Part shown: positions 58,868 to 64,000 of the stretch, piece after piece
How positions within the stretch are numbered: the first letter of the stretch is position 1
Layout: each line of letters opens with the position of its first letter
Assembly: GCA_036435485.1 (NCBI GenBank)
Contig: JAZHRN010000139.1
Span: 124,001-188,000, forward strand
DNA: 64,000 nt
Source of the DNA: Saposhnikovia divaricata
Taxonomy: Eukaryota > Streptophyta > Magnoliopsida > Apiales > Apiaceae
Direction: 5' to 3'
Notes under the pieces: model-generated
Databases searched by the model: none
What the model saw: only the letters and a program-made list of their open reading frames with translations
Told to the model about the DNA's origin: nothing
Made by a program: the position numbers and the translations under genes

Positions 58868-59836
58868 TATATTTAATAATTGCAATTTTACTCTAACGTC
58901 TTAACGCCAACTTATTTTTAATTGATTAATTTTCATATTCGATTAATTTATATCATACTTCTCTAATATACATGTGTTTCTTTTTAATATATATAAATGT
59001 AGAATTAATATTTAATATTGATTATTGCCATTATTAATTTATTGTTGTGCTTGAATATGGATTTACTTGATTTTTTTCAAATATTTGTATTATAACAAAA
59101 ATTCACATTATTTAATTTTCTATTTTTTTGATAAAAAATTGATTTTCAAGAAATAAACCAAAATATTTTGATTCGGGTTGTTTCGATCCACAATATAAAT
59201 TTGACCTGGTTCAATTCGTAAAATATTGACAATTTGATTTTCAATTCATTCAGTTTATTTTGGATCGAATCAACCAAATGCTTAACCCTAGAAATATGGT
59301 ACATTTATTTTGAAGAAACATTTTCAAAAACTACTCTAGAAGTAATATTTTCAAAATTTTCTTAGCTCAGTTATATTCACAATACTCGGAGTTAAAATTT
59401 GGAACAGATACTAAGTTTATTCTAAAAGTAATTCGGAAATATTTTTTAACAGGTTGAAAAACACAAATTTACCAACACTTGTAAAGTGTATCAATCAAAT
59501 CTGCAGTCTTGGTATCTATTAACACAAACCTACCCAACAATTATAAGTACAATAGCAATACACATTGTCATGAAACTAGTCATAAAACCTAAATCAATCA
59601 ACTCCTTGAAGGTAATCCCACAACTATGTCAGTACAAACCAAAACTTTTAACCAAAGGGCACAATTAATATAGATCCAGAACTTAATCCAGCACATCAAA
59701 ATATAAAAGTTACTGAAACAAACCAGTGAAAGATACCAAGGAGTCTATTATTCTAAAATCTGATACTTAACACCCCAAAGTGCAAATCAAAAACAATAAC
59801 TACCAGTCATTTTATATTGTAACAATATTTCGGCAA

Positions 59837-61915
59837 TCAGTATCGCCTAGGATAACGGTCCATGCGCTCCATGCGATCCATACGGTCCATGCGCTCCATG
59901 CGGTCCATAAACCTTCCTGATGGGCACTCAAATGCCAAATGTCCTCGCCCCCCACAGTTGTGGCAAATGATCAAGGCTACACAGTCACGGCTCATATGGC
60001 CCACCTGCTGGCAGTTCCGACATACAATATCACGATAACCACCACCACCACGACTGCCGCCTCTCTCATCAATCATATTACCTTTCGGGCAATCTCTAGC
60101 AACATGGCCCGATATGTTGCACATATTGCAAACAGGATCGTTCTGACAATCACGAGCCAAGTGGCCCGTCTTCCTACAGTTCTTGCATGCCTTGTCATTT
60201 GTACAGTCCACTGCTATATGACCTTGCTTGAAGCAATTATTACACAGCCTCAGATCACCAGGAGGCAGCTGGGGAGCTGAACAGTCCCTAGCACGGTGAC
60301 CTGTCTTACCACATGTGTGGCAAATTCCCTCATTTGGACAGTTTCCAGCCATGTGTCCAGGCTCCCGACAATTCCAACATAGAGACTTTGTGCTGCACTC
60401 TGATGCAATGTGCCTAATTAACAGCTTAATTAGTGACTACGAAGAAAACCAACAATTACTATGTTAAGATTCAATAAAAAACCACCACAGCCTTTAATTT
60501 TTTGCTCATTTTCAGTTGAAGAGTTGCAAGATGGCCAGACTTGCAGTTACGAACTTGGAGTGACCAGTGAAGATAGAAGGTATTACAAAAAGGTATAGTA
60601 ATTAATTCGAGTTGGCAACAATTGTGGCACTATTTTACACTTCAAACACATTATATAAGGCAAGTAAAGCAAAAAAAAAAAATCGAGCACAGGCAACTGT
60701 ACTTTGAGCAAAGGCTACTATACAGTGTTTCTTTTGGGGCATAATAGAAGCTTAAAGTATCAAGCATTCTGCAGTATTTCTCTTTGGACATAATAGAAAG
60801 TTGTAGTATTAAGCATTGCACTGTGTTTCTCTTTGGACATAAAAGAAGGTTAAAGGTATTGAACATTGCACAGTGATCATGGAATGTAGCGTACCAAAGT
60901 AAAGTCCGCAGAAGAAAATCTGATCAGATTTAATACTAGAAATTAAATAATGCATGCGCATTATAGGTATAGTCCCGTGCACATTGATACAATATGTTAT
61001 CGATTTTTAGAACTAGACTAAATTGTAACATAAAAATAAAAGTAGAAGTAAATTTTCTAAAAAGTAAAACTAAAGCCCCAGTTAATATTGCAACAGCAAA
61101 GAGCAGATCTCAAGCATCCTTACCCAGGAAGACCACAGTTGTGACAAATTGCCACATTAGAGCAGTCCCTAGCAAAATGGCCTGGCTTTTTGCAGTTCTT
61201 GCAAAGGTTGTTCTGGCTGGAGAAACAAAGAACAAGCGTTAACATTTAAATGAAAACACGTGCATATAGAGAGGGAAAGAAGAAAAGAGCAAATGTTTCA
61301 AACAGATGGCTTCTTTGACTGGCTCCCCTGCAGTAAACATCACAATGAGAGACTGATCTAGTTTTTGCGCTGGAAAACTACAAACTATTATTTCTGTATG
61401 CCTATGCTTTTCCTAGTAAGAATACATATATATCTGACGCCTAATATTAAAAAAGAGGCAAGTGCAATTGATATATTTACCCATTCAAAGTTTTATCTTT
61501 TAAAATCATGTGTGCAGCACTGAGAATTAAGAACCCCAAACTTACTAGTATATTGTTCAGACTTCAGGTAACAGTAGTCGTACAAGAAATAAAACAGGGA
61601 AAAGGTATAGGCAAATATCAACTTAAAAGTTTTAAGATTCAAAGTCTTACATAGATCTGTTAATTAAAGTGCGCACATAGAAGTTTGGTATCAATATGTA
61701 GCAGAATCCGCATGTTGAACAGTTGTCTAAATAATTAACAGCACGATGTTTAAGCAGTGATCAAAGAACTTAAAAACAGAGAACCTGAAACCCCGACGTG
61801 CATCCCTCCTATATGGTGCATCTCGATAAGAGTAGCGTTCCGTACGGATCTTGCGATCCATCGGGCTCCTGCTTCGGCTTCTGCTGTTGCTTCGACTCCT
61901 GCTGATTGAACTCAT
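59837..61915 (-). CDS. CCHC zinc-knuckle protein (CNBP/GIS2-like, At1g75560 type)
   Basis: This is a predicted single-stranded nucleic acid-binding protein of the CNBP/GIS2 type. Exons in order are 61915-61785, 61216-61124 and 60413-59837, in total 801 nt (266 aa). The N-terminus is an SR-like segment (SISRSRSNSRSRSRSPMDRK). Then come nine intact CX2CX4HX4C knuckles, the first CKNCKKPGHFARDC and the last CHNCGGRGHLAFEC, with an Arg/Gly spacer (RGGSRGGGGYRD) before the eighth. The C-terminus is an unusual MDRMERMDR repeat tail ending YPRRY. Both introns are GT-AG and fall where the Arabidopsis relative is conserved (..F|SQNNLC, GLPG|HIASEC). An in-frame upstream ATG at 61948 exists, but MSSIS is the family start. 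Targets and localisation are not visible; SR and RGG features suggest RNA granules or the nucleus. Confidence 0.93.
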
Positions 61916-61948
61916 TTTCAAACAAACACTCTTCAAACCAACCACCAC

Positions 61949-63248
61949 TGCACAGCAAAATTACTACCACCACAGTGCTGCCTCCTCCCTGTCCATTACA
62001 ACCACACCCATTACCACATCCATGAGTCCAATCCAATCCATATTTTACCCTTCATGATATTAGACACCCACCCAACACTACAGAATATATTCAGCATGCA
62101 TACAACCTCAACCAATATTAAAATCATTCTAATCGGCACCAAAACTCGGTTTGCAACGACATCCTCCAAAAGATATTTACAACCATCGTGGTTATATGCC
62201 AATGCCATTGACACATACAATACCTAAGTAGTTGTGAATGATCAGGCAAACAGGTCACCCAAACTCCAACATCTATAAATAAATGAAAGAAATTTCATCT
62301 TTATCCAATCCAAGATCTACATACAATCAATAGGATTACAAAAGTTTTTTACATCATTTGTAAGAATCGAGCTTCAACTTCCTTTCAAGAGAACTTATGC
62401 ATGTCAAAATATCTGATTAGAAAACCCCCATAAGAGGTCCATAACTAATCTATAATTTGTAAGACAATGACAATCACAGGTTACCAAGCACACAAGACAT
62501 GTACTTTCCTGTCTAATAAACTACGCCATTTTTGGTGAAATTTCATTTCAAGAAAATCGAACAATAAGAGGATGGCTAAAGTCAAGCTAGAAGCTTAGAA
62601 CAAAATCATAAGTTCAAAAGATAATTCACATTTCAATATAAATATATGTATAGGCCAAGGTTCAGGAGAGAATCCTCTTAAAAAGAGAACACGTGCATTT
62701 ATATGGGAAATTTGTATAACCTTAGGTAATTATCTGAGGTAACCTCAGGAACATGATACTCAAAAAAAATTACATGGCTTCACATTTATATTTATGTGTG
62801 TGTGTGTATGAGAACACACTCATCTACCCCCATCTTGTATTCATTAATTTCCTTTTTTATTTTTAACGACAATCAACATCAAATAATAGCATGAGATGGA
62901 CACATCTATCAGTTTCAAAAGGATGTAGCCCCATTCATATAGACAGAAAGCAGGAAGTTCCATCAACAATGGGATGGTACAAAAGTTAATAAATGACTGT
63001 CATGTAGATTTCAACTCAAGGGAACTAGCCAATTGTACATGAAAATCAAAGACACGTGATTTAAGAAGTGCAATAAATACCTAAGAGTGCCTCTTACTCA
63101 AGGTGCTTGCGATCATTGTCATTGCATGGATACTAACAACGCCTAACTTTTAATCTAACAAGTCCAAATGCCTTTATTTTTATCCAGAGCATATAACAAG
63201 GCCTAACTTTTAAATCTAACAAGTCCAAATGCCTTTATGCATGAATCT
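61949..63248. other. Upstream region of the zinc-knuckle gene, no gene seen
   Basis: This probably holds the 5' UTR and promoter of the zinc-knuckle gene. A direct duplication near its end pairs CCTAACTTTTAATCTAACAA (about 63143) with a copy at about 63201, each followed by GTCCAAATGCCTTTAT. Confidence 0.5.
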
Positions 63249-63290
63249 GCATATGTGATTATGCATTTAAAAAGGCATAATCACATATGC
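63249..63290. repeat. Perfect 16-bp stem hairpin
   Basis: GCATATGTGATTATGC and GCATAATCACATATGC are exact inverse copies around a 10-nt AT-rich loop. It is intergenic, and no U-tract terminator or gene is adjacent. Confidence 0.85.
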
Positions 63291-64000
63291 CAAATTCAAA
63301 AATCAACCAATATATAGTTAGCATTCCCATGTAGAAATTAGTGCATCTATCTATTTGCCTTTTAAAATGATTTTAGAGCATTCCAGAAACACTAAAAATC
63401 TTAACTTTTGTTTTCAAATCCAAACACCATCTTATTACTAAGTTGCAAGTTAAAGCCAAACAGAAAACTCCACCCTCATTCCACCAAAAAGTCTGACTTT
63501 CAGCCACCAAAATTCTAAAGTAGTAAGAAAATTACAATTTAAAAAATATATATAACAGATTTGCTATTTCAAAACTAGAATAAGCACTTTGATTTATATG
63601 CTGAACTTATGTCGTTTTGCACAAATAATGGGCTGATTTACAAGTGTGGCAATCCAGCATTCCTCCGCATACATATCTTTTTGCGCTAAATCAATAGGCT
63701 TAACAACAAAAAACACCTAATTTTAACATAAAGCTCACTAATTTACCTCTTTCAATTTCACGCACTCTATATACTATTTACAAAAAAATCCAATGGCAAA
63801 ATGCGGAACTCCTCATTCCACACAGATTCATGAATCAATTAGGTCATTTACAAACACAAATGTACATATACATATATTATACAACTGTAAGCAAATATAA
63901 ATTAATCAATTAAAAGCATATTCACACACACATAAATACAACAATACACAGTCCATTCGAAACGCATTCGCACACACATACATGCATTTCACAACAACAT
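63291..64000. other. Intergenic DNA to window end
   Basis: The sequence is AT-rich with CA-repeat-like runs. No coding or element ends were recognised. Confidence 0.5.

Noticed and set aside
59939..60280. 113-aa plus-strand frame
   Set aside because: It is antisense to the zinc-knuckle exon; its regularity reflects the CCHC repeats.

Overview
The window is a stretch of AT-rich nuclear DNA from a flowering plant, most likely a eudicot. The evidence is short exons split by long GT-AG introns, an intronless P-class PPR gene, plastid- and mitochondrion-targeted proteins, and a dense load of plant mobile elements (Ty1/copia, LINE, Stowaway, hAT, Harbinger, Helitron, fold-back MITEs). The species cannot be fixed from sequence alone. 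There is no bacterial, viral or organellar gene content.

Layout. 1-4603 is the 3' part of an intact-looking copia retrotransposon with its 3' LTR, inserted in an (AT)n tract. 4662-6420 is a degenerate tandem duplication. 7158-12181 (+) is UFD1, nine coding exons, 319 aa. 13661-15514 (-) is an intronless Rf-like PPR protein. 15.6-24 kb is an island of nested elements: a fold-back MITE containing a Stowaway, a solo LTR containing a Harbinger-like MITE, several hAT-like MITEs, and a Helitron. 24606-27709 (-) is the complex I subunit NDUFB9/B22 (117 aa). 28.7-31.6 kb holds an hAT-type element and a broken LINE fragment. 32121-37554 (-) is a KIN-7 kinesin, twelve coding exons, 916 aa. 39-48.5 kb is gene-poor and full of MITEs. 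48592-50693 (-) is plastid fructose-bisphosphate aldolase (395 aa). 52781-58401 (-) is an uncharacterised gene whose long intron contains a rearranged copia element. 59837-61915 (-) is a nine-knuckle CCHC zinc-finger protein (266 aa). 62-64 kb shows no gene.

For the six multi-exon genes the exons were assembled by hand from splice sites and reading phase. For UFD1, NDUFB9, the kinesin, the aldolase and the zinc-knuckle gene the exon lengths sum exactly to an open frame of the usual family length. The 52.8-58.4 kb gene does not close, because an exon is missing from my model.

The genes are independent housekeeping functions (protein quality control, organelle RNA processing, respiration, cytoskeleton, Calvin cycle, RNA binding), not a pathway. 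The order UFD1 - kinesin KIN-7 - plastid aldolase recalls the Arabidopsis At2g21270-At2g21330 block and its duplicate near At4g38930-At4g38970, so the window looks like a conserved eudicot syntenic block expanded by transposons. I found no evidence for a wholly new biological system. The most unusual structures are the head-to-head copia rearrangement at 55.2-56.6 kb, three hAT-type elements with exact 8-bp target duplications and AACCG-rich subterminal arrays, the nested fold-back elements, a GC-AG intron in the kinesin, and a UFD1 coding exon that holds only the start codon.
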